NCBI GenBank assembly: GCA_024803745.1
Contig: JANJXV010000151.1
Span: 1,612,001 to 1,676,000 of the forward strand
From: Megascapheus bottae
Taxonomy: Eukaryota; Chordata; Mammalia; Rodentia; Geomyidae
Length of the DNA stretch: 64,000 nucleotides
Direction of reading: 5' to 3'
Below, piece by piece: positions 1 to 14,769 of the stretch; within the stretch, counting starts at the first letter, position 1; each line of letters begins with the position of its first letter. A program made the position numbers and the translations under genes. The notes under the pieces are model-generated. The model was not told the DNA's origin and ran no database searches. It was given only the letters and a program-made list of their open reading frames with translations.

Positions 1-1117
1 TTCACACACCTCCATTCTCTGACTTCACACACCAATATTCTTTGACTTCACACACCTCCATTCTGTGACTTCACACATCTACATTCTGACTTCACACACA
101 TCCATTCTATGACTTCACAAATCTCCAATCTATGAATTCACAAACCTCCATTCCATGACTTCATACACCTCCATTCTGTGACTTCACACACCTCCATTCT
201 GTGTTCGCACACCTCCATTCTGTGACTTCACACACCTCCATTCTGTGACTTCACACACCTCCATTCTGTGACTTCACACACTTCCATTCTATGACTTCAC
301 ACACCTCCATTCTATGACTTCACACACCTCCATTCTGTGACTTCACACACCTCCATTATATGACCTCACACACCCTCATTCTATGGTTGCAGACACCGCC
401 ATTCTAAGAATTTACACATCCATTTTGACTTCACACACCACCAATATATGACTTCAAACACCTCAATTCTGTGATTTCACACACCTCCATTCTATGAGTT
501 CATACCATCCATTCTGTGACTTCACACACCTCCATTCTATGACTTCACACACTTCCATTCTATGACTTCATACACCTCCATTCTGTGACTTTACATACCT
601 CCACTCTGAGTTCACACACCTCCATTCTGTGACTTCACACACCTCCATTCTGTGACTTCCCATACCTCCATTCTATGACTTCACACACCTCCATTGTATG
701 ACTTCACACACCTCTATTCTGACGTCACACACCTCCATTCTATGACTTCACACACCTCCATTCTGACTTCACACACCTTCATTCTATGACTTCGCACACC
801 TCTATTCTGACTTCACACACCTCCATTCTGTGACTTCACACACCTCCATTCGATGACTTCACACACCTACATTCTTTGACTTCACACACAACCATTTTGA
901 CTTCACACCTCCATTCTGTGAGTTCACACACTTACATTTGTGACTTCTCACACCACTTTTTGACTTCACACATCTCCATTCTGTGAATGCACACACCTCC
1001 AATCTGTGACTTCACACACCTCCATTCTGTGATTTCACACACCTCCATTCTGTGATTTCACACACCCCACTTCTGTGACTTCACCCACCTCCATTCTATG
1101 ACTTCACACACCTCCAT
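1..1117. repeat. Left-edge segment, copy of 7367-8483
   Basis: This stretch aligns with 7367-8483 at a constant offset of 7,366 bp. M3 lies at 33 and 7399, and the TGTGTTCGC variant at 200 and 7566. It matches again at 19250-20366 (a further 11,883 bp on). Similarity stops at about 1117, where this copy reads ATGAATTCAC and the others read ATGACATCAG. It is therefore the truncated right part of a larger unit that begins outside the window. Only satellite monomers are present. Confidence 0.85.
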
Positions 1118-1845
1118 TCTATGAATTCACACACCTCCATTCTTTGACTTCACACACCTCCATTCTATGAATTCACACACCTCCATTGTGACTTCACACA
1201 ACTCTAATCTGTGACTTCACACACCTGCCTTCTGTGACTTCACACACCCCCATTCTATGACATCACACAACTCCATTCTATGACTTCACACACCTCCATT
1301 CTATGACTTCACACACCTCCATTCTATGACTTCACACTTCCATTCTATGACTTCACACACCTCCATTTTGAGTTCCCACATCTCCATTCTATGACTTCAC
1401 ACACCTCCATTCTGTGACTTTTCACACCTCCATTCTGTGACTTCACACACCTCGATTCTGTGACTTCACACACCTCCATTCTACGATTTCACACACCTCC
1501 ATTCTGTGACTTCACACACCTCCATTCTGTGATTTCACACACCTCCATTCTGAGTTCACACATCTCCATTCTATGACTTCACACACCTCCAATATATGAC
1601 TTCACACACCTCCATTTTGTGACTTCACACACCTCCATTCTATGACTTCACACACCTCCATTCTATGACTTCACACACCTACATTGTGACTTCACACACC
1701 TACGTTATATCAGTTCACACACCTGCGTTGTGACTTCACACACCTCCAGTCTCTGACTTCACACACCTCCATTCTGAATACACACACCTCCATTCTGACT
1801 TCACACAACTCAGTGCTGTCACTTCACACACCTCCATTCTATGAC
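1118..1845. repeat. Segment carrying first M2 marker, copy of about 6390-7115
   Basis: From about 1130 the sequence follows 6400-7115 at an offset of 5,270 bp. The ACTCTAATCT monomer lies at 1201 and 6471, and M2 (CCTGCGTTGTG) at 1722 and 6992. The abrupt change of offset from 7,366 to 5,270 at about 1117 marks a recombination junction inside the array. No other feature is seen. Confidence 0.8.
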
Positions 1846-3400
1846 TTCACATACCTCCTTTCTGAGTTGACACACCTCCATTCTGTGACTTCACATACCT
1901 CCAATCTGACTTCACACACCTCCATTCTATGTCTTCACACACCTCCATTCTGTGACTTCACACACCTCCATTCTGTGACTTCAAAAACCACCATTCTATG
2001 ACTTCGCACATCTCCAGTGTGACTTCACACACCTCCATTCTATGAGTTCACACAGCTCCATTCTGACTTCACACACCTCCATTCTATGACTTCGCACACC
2101 TCTATTCTGACTTCACACCCCTCCATTCTGTGACTTCACATACCGCCATTCTTTGACTTCACACCCCTCCATTCTTTGCCTTCACACACCTCCACTCTGT
2201 GTCTTTACACACCTCCATTCTGTGACTTCACCCACCTTCCTTCTGTGACTTCACACACCTTCATTCTATGACTTCATACACCTCCATTCTAAGACTTCAC
2301 ACACCTCCATTCTCTGACTTCACACACCAATATTCTTTGACTTCACACACCTCCATTCTGTGACTTCACACATCTACATTCTGACTTCACACACATCCAT
2401 TCTATGACTTCACAAATCTCCATTCTATGAATTCACAAACCTCCATTCCATGACTTCATACACCTCCATTCTATGACTTCACACACCTCCTTTCTTTGAC
2501 TTCATACACCTCCATTTTGACTTCACACACCACAATTCTGTGACTTCACACACCTCCATTTGTGACTTCACACATCACAATTTTGACTTCACACACGTCC
2601 ATTCTGTGACTTCACACACCTCCATTCTGTGATTTCACACACCTTAATTTTGACTTCACACACTTCCATTCTGTGACTTCACACACCTCAATTCTGTGAC
2701 TTCACACACCTGGATTGTCTGATTTCACACACCTCCATTCTTGGATTTCATACACCTCCATTCCATGATTTCACACACCTCCATTCTATGAGGTCACACA
2801 TCTCTATTCTATGAGTTCACACACCTCCATTTTGACTTCACACACCTCCATTCTATGACTTCACACACCTCCATTCTGTGACTTCACAAACCTCCATTCT
2901 ATGACTTCACACACTTCCATTTGACGTCACACACCTCCATTCTATGACTTCACACACTTCCATTCTATGACTTCATACACCTCCATTCTGTGACTTTACA
3001 TACCTCCTCTCTGAGTTCACAAACCTCCATTCTGTGACTTCACACACCTCCATTCTGTGACTTCCCACACCTCCATTCTGTGACTTCACACACCTCCATT
3101 GTATGACTTCACACACCTCTATTCTGACGTCACACCCCTCCATTCTATGACTTCACACACCTGCATTCTGACTCCACACACCTTCATTCTATGACTTCGC
3201 ACACCTCTATTCTGACTTCACACACCTCCATTCTGTGACTTCACACACCTCCATTCGATGACTTCACACATCTACATTCTTTGACTTCACACACAACCAT
3301 TTTGACTTCACACCTCCATTCTGTGAGTTCACACACTTACATTTGTGACTTCTCACACCACTTTTTGACTTCACACATCTCCATTCTGTGACTGCACACA
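1846..3400. repeat. Mosaic segment related to the right-hand short-unit zone
   Basis: The order of variant monomers here is the order seen repeatedly between 46 and 64 kb: CCACTCTGTGTC, then M3 at 2328, then CTTTCTTTGACTTCATAC, CACATCACAATTTT, CTTGGATTTCATAC and TGAGGTCACAC. The first about 180 bases after M3 also repeat the window start at an offset of 2,295 bp. The last part (about 3180-3400) repeats the 790-1070 type block, including TTACATTTGTG. The M2-to-M3 distance is 606 bp, a length found in no other unit. Non-coding. Confidence 0.75.
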
Positions 3401-4649
3401 CCTCCAATCTGTGACTTCACACACCTCCATTCTGTGACTTCACACACCTCCATTCTGTGATTTCACACACCCCCCTTCTGTGACTTCACCCACCTCCATT
3501 CTATGACTTCACACACCTCTGTTCTATGACATCACACACCTCCATTCTATGACTTCACACACTTCCACTCTATGACTTCACACACCACCATTCTATGACT
3601 TCACACACCTCTATTCTATGACTTCCCACACATGCATTCTAACTTCACACACCTCCATCTATGACTTCACACACCTTCATTCTGACATCACACACCTCCA
3701 TTCTATGATTTCACAGACCTCGAATCTGTGACTTCACTCACCTGCACTCTATGACTTCACACTCCTCCATTCTATGACTTTCCACACCTCTTTTCTATGA
3801 CTTCACAACCTCCAATCTATGACTACACACCTCCATTCTGACTTCACACACCTTCATTCTGTGAATTGGCACACCTCCATTATATGTGTTCACACACCAC
3901 CATTCTACGACTTCATAAACCTTCATTCTTACTTCAGAAACATCAGTTCTATGACTTCACACAACTCCATTCTATGACTTCACAAACCTCCATTCTGTGA
4001 CTTCACACACCTCCATTCTGAGTTCACACAACTCCATTCGGTGACTTCACACACCTTCATTCTGACTTCACACACCTCCATTCTATGACTTCACACACTT
4101 CCATTCTATGACTTCACACACCTCCATTCTGTGACTTCACACACCTCCATTCTATGAATTCACACACCTCCAATGTGATTTCACACAACTCTAATCAGTG
4201 ACTTCACACACCTGCCTTCTGTGACATCACACCTCAATTCTATGACTTCACACACCTCCATTCTATGACTTCACACACCTCCTTTCTGTAACTTCACACA
4301 CTTCAAATATTTGACCTCACAAACCTCCATTCCATGACTTCACAGACCTCCATTCTATGACTTCACACACCTCTTTCTTTGACTTCACACACCTCCATTT
4401 TGACTTCACACACCTCCATTCTGTGACTTCACACACCTCCTTTCTGTGACTTCACACACCTCAATTTTGACTTCACACACTTCCATTCTGTGACTTCACA
4501 CACCTCCATTTTTTCACTTCCCACACCTCCATTCTTTGATTTCACACACGTCCAGTCCATGATTTAACACACCTCCATTCTATGGGTTCACACACCTCCA
4601 TTCTATGACTTCACACACTTCCATTATATGACTTCACACACCTCGATTC

Positions 4650-4661
4650 TGTGACGTCACA
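4650..4661. other. Perfect 12-bp palindrome TGTGACGTCACA, recurrent
   Basis: The ordinary TCTG-type monomer carries TGTGACTTCACA, an inverted repeat with two mismatched central bases. Here one substitution makes it perfect and creates the octamer TGACGTCA, the CRE palindrome bound by CREB/ATF proteins in animals and by related bZIP factors elsewhere. The same 12-mer begins at 13495, 15283, 16533, 25378, 28987, 37177, 43682, 46889, 47609, 52266, 56254, 58189, 59066, 61047, 61269 and 63204. The octamer alone also occurs, for example at 720, 2932 and 3125. The palindrome is seen directly; any protein binding is speculation. Confidence 0.4.
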
Positions 4662-6991
4662 CACCTCCATTATATGACTTCACACATCTCCATTCTATGA
4701 CTTCACACACCTCAATTCTGTGACTTCACACAACACCATTCTGACTTCACGCACCTCCATTCTGTGACTTCACACACCTCGATTCTCTGACTTCACACAC
4801 CTCCATTCTATGATTTCACACAGCTACATTCTGTAACTTCACACATCTCCATTTTATGACTTCACACACCTGCATTCTATGACTTCACACACCTCCATCA
4901 TTTAACTTCACACACCTCCATTCTATGACTTCACACACTTCCATTTTGTGACTTCACCCACCTCCATTCTATGACTTCACACACCTCCATTCTGTGACTT
5001 CACACATCTCCATTCTATGACTTCACACACCTCCATTCTGTGACTTCACTCACCTCCATTGTGTGTTCACACACCTCCATTCTGTGACCTCACACACCTC
5101 CATTCTGTGACTTCACACACCTCGATTCTCTGACTTCACATACCTCCATTCTATGATTTCACACAACTCCATTCTGTGCCTTCACACATCTCCATTCTCT
5201 GACTTCACACACCTCCATTTTATGACTTCCTACACCTCCATTCTGAGTTCACACACCTCCATTCTGTGACTTCACACACCTCAATTCTGTAACTTCACAC
5301 ACCTCCAATATATGACTTCACACACCTCCATTCTATGACTTCACACACCTCCATTCTATGACTTCACACACCTCCATTCTGTGACTCAAACACCTCCATT
5401 CTATGACTTCACACACCTCCATTTTTTGACTTTACACACGTACATTCTATGGCTTTACACACCTCCATTCTATGACTTCACACACCTCCATTCTGTGAGT
5501 TCACACACCTGCATTGTGACTTCACACACTTCCATTCTATGACTTTACACACCTCCATTCTGACTTCACACACCTCCATTCTGACTTTACACACCTCAAT
5601 CTGTGACTTCACTAACCTCCATTCTATGATTTCACACACCTCCATTCTATGACTTCACACACCTCCATTCTCTGACTTCACACACCTCCATTTTGACTTC
5701 ACATACTTCCATTCTGTGACTTCACACACCTCCATTCTGTAACTTAACACACATCCATTGTTTGACTTCACTCACCTGCATTTTGACTTCACACACCTCC
5801 ATTCTTTGACTTCACACACCTTCATTCTTACTTCAGAAACATCCATTCTATGAATACAAAAAATTACCTTCTGTGAATTCACACACCTCCATTCTGAGTT
5901 CACACACTTCCATTCTGTGACTTCACACACCTCCATTCTGTGACTTCACACACCTCCATTCTATGATTTCACACACCTCCATCTGTGACTTCACACACCT
6001 CCATTCAGACTTCACACTCCTCCATTCTGTGAATTCACACACCTCCATTCTGTGACTTCACACACCTCCATTCTATGACTTCACACAACTGCATTCTATG
6101 ACTTCACACACCTCCAATGTATGTCTTCACACACCTCCTTTCTGAGTTGACACACCTCCATTTTATTACTTCACACACCTCCAATTTGAAGTCACACACC
6201 TCCATTCAAAGACTTCACACACCTCCATTCTGTGTCTTCAAAAACCAACATTCTATGACTTCAAACACCTCCATTCTATGACTTCACACACCTCCATTCT
6301 GAGACTTCACACACCTACACTCTGTGACTTTGCACACCTACACTCTGTGACTACACACTTCCATTCTGTGATTTCACACACCTCCATTCTATGACTTCAC
6401 ACACCTCCATTCTTTGACTTCACACACCTCCATTCTATGAATTCACACACCTCCATTGTGACTTCACACAACTCTAATCTGTGACTTCACACACCTGCCT
6501 TCTGTGACTTCACACACCTCCATTCTATGACATCACACACCTCCATTCTATGACTTCACACACCTCCATTCTATGACTTCACACACCTCCATTCTATGAC
6601 TTCACACTTCCATTCTATGACTTCACACACCTCCATTTTGAGTTCCCACATCTCCATTCTATGACTTCACACACCTCCATTCTGTGACTTCTCACACCTC
6701 CATTCTGTGACTTCACACACCTCGATTCTGTGACTTCACACACCTCCATTCTACGATTTCACACACCTCCATTCTGTGACTTCACACACCTCCATTCTGT
6801 GACTTCACACACCTCCATTCTGAGTTCACACATCTCCATTCTATGACTTCACACACCTCCAATATATGACTTCACACACCTCCATTTTGTGACTTCACAC
6901 ACCTCCATTCTATGACTTCACACACCTCCATTCTATGACTTCACACACCTACATCCTGACTTCACACACCTACGTTCTATCAGTTCACACA

Positions 6992-7002
6992 CCTGCGTTG
7001 TG
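6992..7002. repeat. M2 marker monomer (CCTGCGTTGTG), 12 copies
   Basis: This rare monomer marks higher-order units. Copies begin at 1722, 6992, 18875, 27698, 35888, 45979, 49825, 51067, 55009, 56900, 59802 and 61915, always preceded by a TATCAGTTCAC or TATATCAGTTCAC variant and a CCTACGTT monomer. Spacings are 5,270, 11,883, 8,823, 8,190, 10,091, 3,846, 1,242, 3,942, 1,891, 2,902 and 2,113 bp. They directly give the unit lengths across the window. The marker has no recognisable function. Confidence 0.9.
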
Positions 7003-10000
7003 ACTTCTCACACCTCCAGTCTCTGACTTCACACACCTCCATTCTGAATACACACACCTCCATTCTGACTTCACACACCTCAGTGCTGTCACTTCACACA
7101 CCTCCATTCTATGATTTCCCACACCACCGTTCTTTGACTTCACACACCTCCATTCTATGACTTCACATACCTCCTTTCTGAGTTGACACACCTCCATTCT
7201 GTGACTTCACATACCGCCATTCTTTGACTTCACACCCCTCCATTCTGTGCCTTCACACACCTCCACTCTGTGTCTTAACACACCTCCATTCTGTGACTTC
7301 ACACACCTTCCTTCTGTGACTTCACACACCTTCATTCTATGACTTCATACACCTCCATTCTAAGACTTCACACACCTCCATTCTCTGACTTCACACACCA
7401 ATATTCTTTGACTTCACACACCTCCATTCTGTGACTTCACACATCTACATTCTGACTTCACACACATCCATTCTATGACTTCACAAATCTCCAATCTATG
7501 AATTCACAAACCTCCATTCCATGACTTCATACACCTCCATTCTGTGACTTCACACACCTCCATTCTGTGTTCGCACACCTCCATTCTGTGACTTCACACA
7601 CCTCCATTCTGTGACTTCACACACCTCCATTCTGTGACTTCACACACTTCCATTCTATGACTTCACACACCTCCATTCTATGACTTCACACACCTCCATT
7701 CTGTGACTTCACACACCTCCATTATATGACCTCACACACCCTCATTCTATGGTTGCAGACACCGCCATTCTAAGAATTTACACATCCATTTTGACTTCAC
7801 ACACCACCAATATATGACTTCAAACACCTCAATTCTGTGATTTCACACACCTCCATTCTATGAGTTCATACCATCCATTCTGTGACTTCACACACCTCCA
7901 TTCTATGACTTCACACACTTCCATTCTATGACTTCATACACCTCCATTCTGTGACTTTACATACCTCCACTCTGAGTTCACACACCTCCATTCTGTGACT
8001 TCACACACCTCCATTCTGTGACTTCCCATACCTCCATTCTATGACTTCACACACCTCCATTGTATGACTTCACACACCTCTATTCTGACGTCACACACCT
8101 CCATTCTATGACTTCACACACCTCCATTCTGACTTCACACACCTTCATTCTATGACTTCGCACACCTCTATTCTGACTTCACACACCTCCATTCTGTGAC
8201 TTCACACACCTCCATTCGATGACTTCACACACCTACATTCTTTGACTTCACACACAACCATTTTGACTTCACACCTCCATTCTGTGAGTTCACACACTTA
8301 CATTTGTGACTTCTCACACCACTTTTTGACTTCACACATCTCCATTCTGTGAATGCACACACCTCCAATCTGTGACTTCACACACCTCCATTCTGTGATT
8401 TCACACACCTCCATTCTGTGATTTCACACACCCCACTTCTGTGACTTCACCCACCTCCATTCTATGACTTCACACACCTCCATTCTATGACATCAGACAC
8501 CTCCATTCTATGACTTCACACACTTCAACTCTATGACTTCACACACCACCATTCTATGACTTCACACACCTCCATTCTATGACTTCGCACACATGCATTC
8601 TATGACTTCACACACCTCCATTCTATGACATCACACACCTCCTTTCTATGACTTCACACACTTCCATTCTGTGACTTCACACACTTCCATTATATGACTT
8701 CACACACCTCCATTCTGTGACTTCACACACCTCCATTTTGACTTCACACACCTCCATTCTATGACTTCACACACTTCCATTATATGACTTCACACACCTC
8801 CATTCTGTGACTTCACACACCTCCATTCTGTGTTCCCACACTTCCATTCTGTGACTTCACACACCTCCATTCTGTGACTTCACACACCTCCATTCTGTGA
8901 CTTCACACACTTCCATTCTATGACTTCACACACCTCCATTCTATGACTTCACACACCTCCATTCTGTGACTTCACACACCTCCATTATATGACCTCACAC
9001 ACCCTCATTCTATGGTTTCACACACCTCCATTCTATGAATTCACACATCCATTTTGACTTCACACACCTCCAATATATGACTTCAAACACCTCAATTCTG
9101 TGACTTCACACACCTCCATTCTATGAGTTCATACCATCCATTCTGTAACTTCACACACCTCCATTCTATGACTTCACACACCTCCATTCTGTGACTTCAC
9201 AAACCTCCATTCTATGATTTCTCACACCTCCAATCTATGACTTCACACACTTCCACTCTATGACTTCACACACCTTCATTCTGACATCACACACCTCCAT
9301 TCTATGACTTCACAGACCTCGAATCTGTGACTTCACTCACCTGCACTCTATGACTTCACACTCCTCCATTCTATGACTTTCCACACCTCTTTTCTATGAC
9401 TTCACCACCTCCAATCTATGACTACACACCTCCATTCTGACTTCACACACCTTCATTCTGTGAATTGGCACACCTCCATTCTATGTGTTCACACACGACC
9501 ATTCTATGACTTCACAAACCTTCATTCTTACTTCAGAAACATCAGTTCTATGACTTCACACAACTCCATTCTATGACTTCACAAACCTCCATTCTGTGAC
9601 TTCACACACCTCCATTCTGAGTTCACACAACTCCATTCGGTGACTTCACTCACCTCCATTTTATGACGTCACACACCTCCATTTTGACTTCTCACACCTC
9701 CATTATGTGACTTCACACACCTCTCTTCTGTGACTTCACACACCTCCATTCTATGACTTCACACACCTTCATTGTATGACTTCGCACACCTCCATTCTGT
9801 GACTTCACACACTTCCATTCTATGATTTCACATACCTTCATACGATGACTTCACACACCTACATTCTGTGACTTCACACACCTCCATTCTGATTTCACAC
9901 ACCCCCATTCTGTGACTTCACCAACCTCTATTCTATGATTTCACACACCTCCATTCTATGACTTCTCACACGTCCATTTTAGGACGTCACACACCTACAT

Positions 10001-13000
10001 TTTGACTTCACACACTTCCATTCTGTGACTTCACACACCTCCATTCTACGACTTCACACACTTCCATTGGGACGTCACACACCTCCATTCTATGAGTTCA
10101 CACACCTAGATTTTATGACTTCACACACCTCCATTCTATGACTTCACACACCTCTATTCTGTAACTTCACACACCTCCATTCTTTGACTTCACACAGCTC
10201 CATTCTGTGACTTCACACACCTCCATTCTCCGACTTCACACACCTCCATTCTATGACTTCACACATCCATTTTGACTTCACACAACTCCAATATATAACT
10301 TCAAACACCTCAATTCTGTGACTTCACACACCTCCATTCTATGAATTCATACCCGTCCATTCTGTGACTTCACACACCTCCATTCTTTGACTTCACACAC
10401 CTCCATTCTGTGACTTCACCCACCTCCATTTTGTGACTTCCCACACCTCCATTCTCCGACTTCACACCCCTCCAATTTGACTTCACATACCTCCATTCTA
10501 TGACTTCACACACCTCCATTCTGTGACTTCCCAAACCTCCATTCTATGATTTCACACACCTCGAATCTATGACTTCACACACCTACATTTTATGACGTCA
10601 CACACCTCCATTTTGACTTCACACACCTCCATTATGTGACTCCACACACCTCCCTTCTGTGACTTCACACACCTCCATTCTATGACTTCACACACCTTCA
10701 TTGTATGACATCACACACCTCCATTCTATGACTTCACACACCTCCATTCTGTGACTTCACAAACCTTCATTCTATGATTTCACACACCTCCATTCTATGA
10801 CTTCAAAAACCTCCATTCTATGACTTCACACACCTCCATTCTGTGACTTCACAAACCTTCATTCTATGATTTCACACACCTCCATTCTATGACTTCAAAA
10901 ACCTCCATTCTTTGACTTCACACACCTCCATTCGGTGACTTCACACACCTCCATTCTGTGACTTCACACACCTCAATTATCCGACTTCACACACCTCCAT
11001 TCTGTGACTTCACAAACCTCCATGCTATGATTTCACACACCTCCAATCTATGACTTCACACATCTACATTTTATGACGTCACACACCTCCATTTTGACTT
11101 CACACACCTCCATTATGTGACTCCACACACCTTCCTTCTGTGAATTCACACACCTCCATTCTATGACTTCACACACCTTCATTGTATGACTTCACACACC
11201 TCCATTCTATGACTTCACACACTTCCATTCTATGACTTCACACACCTCCTTTCTGTGACTTCACACACCTCCATACTATGACTTCCAAACACCTTCAATC
11301 TATGACTTCATACACCTCCATTCTATGACTTCACACACTTCCAGTCTATGACTTCACATACCTCCATTCTATGACTTCACACACCTCCATTCTATGACTT
11401 CACACACCTGCATTCTGACTTCACACACCTCCATTCCATGACTTCACACAACTGTGTTCTGTGACTTCACACACCTGCCTTCTGTGACTTCACACACCTC
11501 CATTCTATGACTTCACACACAACTCCATTCTGTGACTTCACACACCTCCACTCTGTGACTTTACACACCTCAATTCTGTGATTCACACACCTACATTCTA
11601 TGATTTCACACACAATACATTCTATGACTTAACAAACCTCCATTCTTTCATTTCACACAACTCCATTCTATGACTTCACACACCTCCATTGTGACTTCAC
11701 ACAACTCCATTCTGTGACTTCACACACCTCCTTACAGTGACTTCACACACCTCCATACTATGACTTCCACACACCTTCAATCTATGACTTCACACACCTC
11801 CATTCTATGACTTCACACTCCTCCAATCTATGACTTCACACACCTCCATTCTATGACTTCACACACCTCCATTCTCTGACTTCACACACCTCCATTCTAT
11901 GACTTCACACAACTCCATTCTGTAACTTTACACACTTCCAATGTTTGACTTCACAAACCTCCATTCCATGACTTCATACACCTCCATTCTGTGACTTCAC
12001 ACACCTGCATTTGTGATTTCACACACCAAAATTTTGACTTCACACGTCCATGATTTGACTTCACCCACCTCCATTCTCTGACTTCACACACCTCCATTTT
12101 GACTTCACACACTTCCATTCTGTGACTTCACACACCTCCATTCTGTGACTTCACACACCTCCATTGTTTGACTTCACACACCTGCATTTTGACTTCACAC
12201 ACCTCCATTTTATGGCTTCACACACCTTCATTCTTACTTCAGAAACATCCATTCTATGACTTCACAAACATCCCTTCTGTGAATTCACACACCTCCATTC
12301 TGAGTTCACACACCTCCATTCTGTGACTTCACACACCTCCATTCTGTAACTTCACACACCTCCATTCTATGACTTCACACACCTCCATCTGTGACTTCAC
12401 ACACCGCCATTCCATGACTTCACACTCCTCCATTGTATGAGTTCACACACCTCCATTCTGTGACTTCACACACCTCCATTCTATGACGTCACACACCTCC
12501 ATTCTGACTTCACACACTTCCATTTTGACTTCAAACACCTCATTTCTGTGATTTCACACACCTACATTCTATGATTTCACACACCTCCATTCTATGACTT
12601 CACACACCTCCATTCTATGACTTCACACACCTCCTTTCTGAGTTGACACACCTCCATCCTGTTACTTCACACACCTCCAATCTGACTTCACACACCTCCA
12701 TTCTATGGCTTCACACACCTCCATTCTGTGACTTCAAAAACCAACATTCTATGACTTCAAACACCTCCATTCTATGACTTCACACACCTCCATTCTATGA
12801 CTTCACACACCTCTTTTCTGAGTTGACACACCTCCATTCTGTTACTTCACACACCTCCAATCTGACTTCACACACCTCCAATCTGTGACTTTACACACCT
12901 CCACTCTGTGACTACACAAAAATCCATTCTGTGATTTCACACACCTCCATTCTATGACTTCACACACCTCCATTCTTTCACTTCACACACCTCCATTCTA

Positions 13001-14769
13001 TGAATTCACACACCTCCGTTGTGATTTCACACAACTCTATTCAGTGACATCACACACCTGCCTTCTGTGACTTCACACCTCCATTCTATGACTTCACACA
13101 CCTCCATTCTATGACTTCACACACCTCCTTTCTGTAACTTCACACACTTCAAATATTTGACCTCACAAACCTCCATTCCATGACTTCACAGAACTCCATT
13201 CTATGACTTCACACACCTCTTTCTTTGACTTCACACACGTCCATTTTGACTTCACACACCTCCATTCTGTGACTTCACACACCTCTTTCTGTGACTTCAC
13301 ACACCTCAATTTTGACTTCACACACTTCCATTCTGTGACTTCACACACCTCCATTTTTTCACTTCCCACACCTCCATTCTTTGATTTCACACACGCCCAG
13401 TCCATGATTTAACACACCTCCATTCTATGGGTTCACACACCTCCATTCTATGACTTCACACACTTCCATTATATGACTTCACACACCTCGATTCTGTGAC
13501 GTCACACACCTCCATTCTATGACTTCACACATCTCCATTCTATGACTTCACACACCTCAATTCTGTGACTTCACACAACACCATTCTGACTTCACGCACC
13601 TCCATTCTGTGACTTCACACACCTCGATTCTCTGACTTCACACACCTCCATTCTATGATTTCACACAGCTACATTCTGTAACTTCACACATCTCCATTTT
13701 ATGACTTCACACACCTGCATTCTATGACTTCACACACCTCCATCATTTAACTTCACACACCTCCATTCTATGACTTCACACACTTCCATTTTGTGACTTC
13801 ACCCACCTCCATTCTATGACTTCACACACCTCCATTCTGTGACTTCACACATCTCCATTCTATGACTTCACACACCTCCATTCTGTGACTTCACTCACCT
13901 CCATTGTGTGTTCACACACCTCCATTCTGTGACCTCACACACCTCCATTCTGTGACTTCACACACCTCGATTCTCTGACTTCACATACCTCCATTCTATG
14001 ATTTCACACACTTCCATTTTGTGACTTCACCCACCTCCATTCTATGACTTCACACACCTCCATTCTGTGACTTCACACACCTCCATTCTGTGATTTCACA
14101 CACACCCCTTCTGTGACTTCACCCACCTCCATTCTATGACTTCACACACCTCTGTTCTATGACATCACACACCTCCATTCTATGACTTCACACACTTCCA
14201 CTCTATGACTTCACACACCACCATTCTATGACTTCACACACCTCTATTCTATGACTTCCCACACATGCATTCTAACTTCACACACCTCCATCTATGACTT
14301 CACACACCTTCATTCTGACATCACACACCTCCATTCTATGATTTCACAGACCTCGAATCTGTGACTTCACTCACCTGCACTCTATGACTTCACACTCCTC
14401 CATTCTATGACTTTCCACACCTCTTTTCTATGACTTCACAACCTCCAATCTATGACTACACACCTCCATTCTGACTTCACACACCTTCATTCTGTGAATT
14501 GGCACACCTCCATTATATGTGTTCACACACCACCATTCTACGACTTCATAAACCTTCATTCTTACTTCAGAAACATCAGTTCTATGACTTCACACAACTC
14601 CATTCTATGACTTCACAAACCTCCATTCTGTGACTTCACACACCTCCATTCTGAGTTCACACAACTCCATTCGGTGACTTCACACACCTTCATTCTGACT
14701 TCACACACCTCCATTCTATGACTTCACACACTTCCATTCTATGACTTCACACACCTCCATTCTGTGACT

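Larger units (their letters stand above)
3401..14010. repeat. Large higher-order unit, copy 1 (original period 10,633 bp)
   Basis: This block reappears downstream: its first part (about 3410-5390) at an offset of 10,633 bp, and about 4100-14010 at an offset of 11,883 bp. Paired markers are GAATTGGC 3863/14496 and 9462/21345, M2 6992/18875, and M3 7399/19282. Between the copies I noted only a handful of substitutions, for example CTCAATTAT versus CTCCATTAT near 10966/22849, and AGAACTCC versus AGACCTCC near 13193/25076. The match ends sharply at about 14010/25893. This is a recent tandem duplication. Short open frames at 6985-7197 and 13163-13405 are repeat read-through. Confidence 0.88.

Noticed and set aside
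6985..7197. Family of near-identical 61-70 codon minus-strand frames (also 18868, 27712, 35902, 51081, 55023, 56914, 59816, 61929)
   Set aside because: Their conservation follows from recent duplication of the M2-containing DNA block. Neighbouring non-coding monomers are equally conserved, so nothing suggests selection on a protein.
13203..13412. Plus-strand frame opposite the minus-strand frame 13163-13405 (and copy at 25086-25295)
   Set aside because: Both strands being open over the same repeat is expected for a low-complexity array lacking stops locally. It repeats at +11,883 bp with the surrounding DNA.
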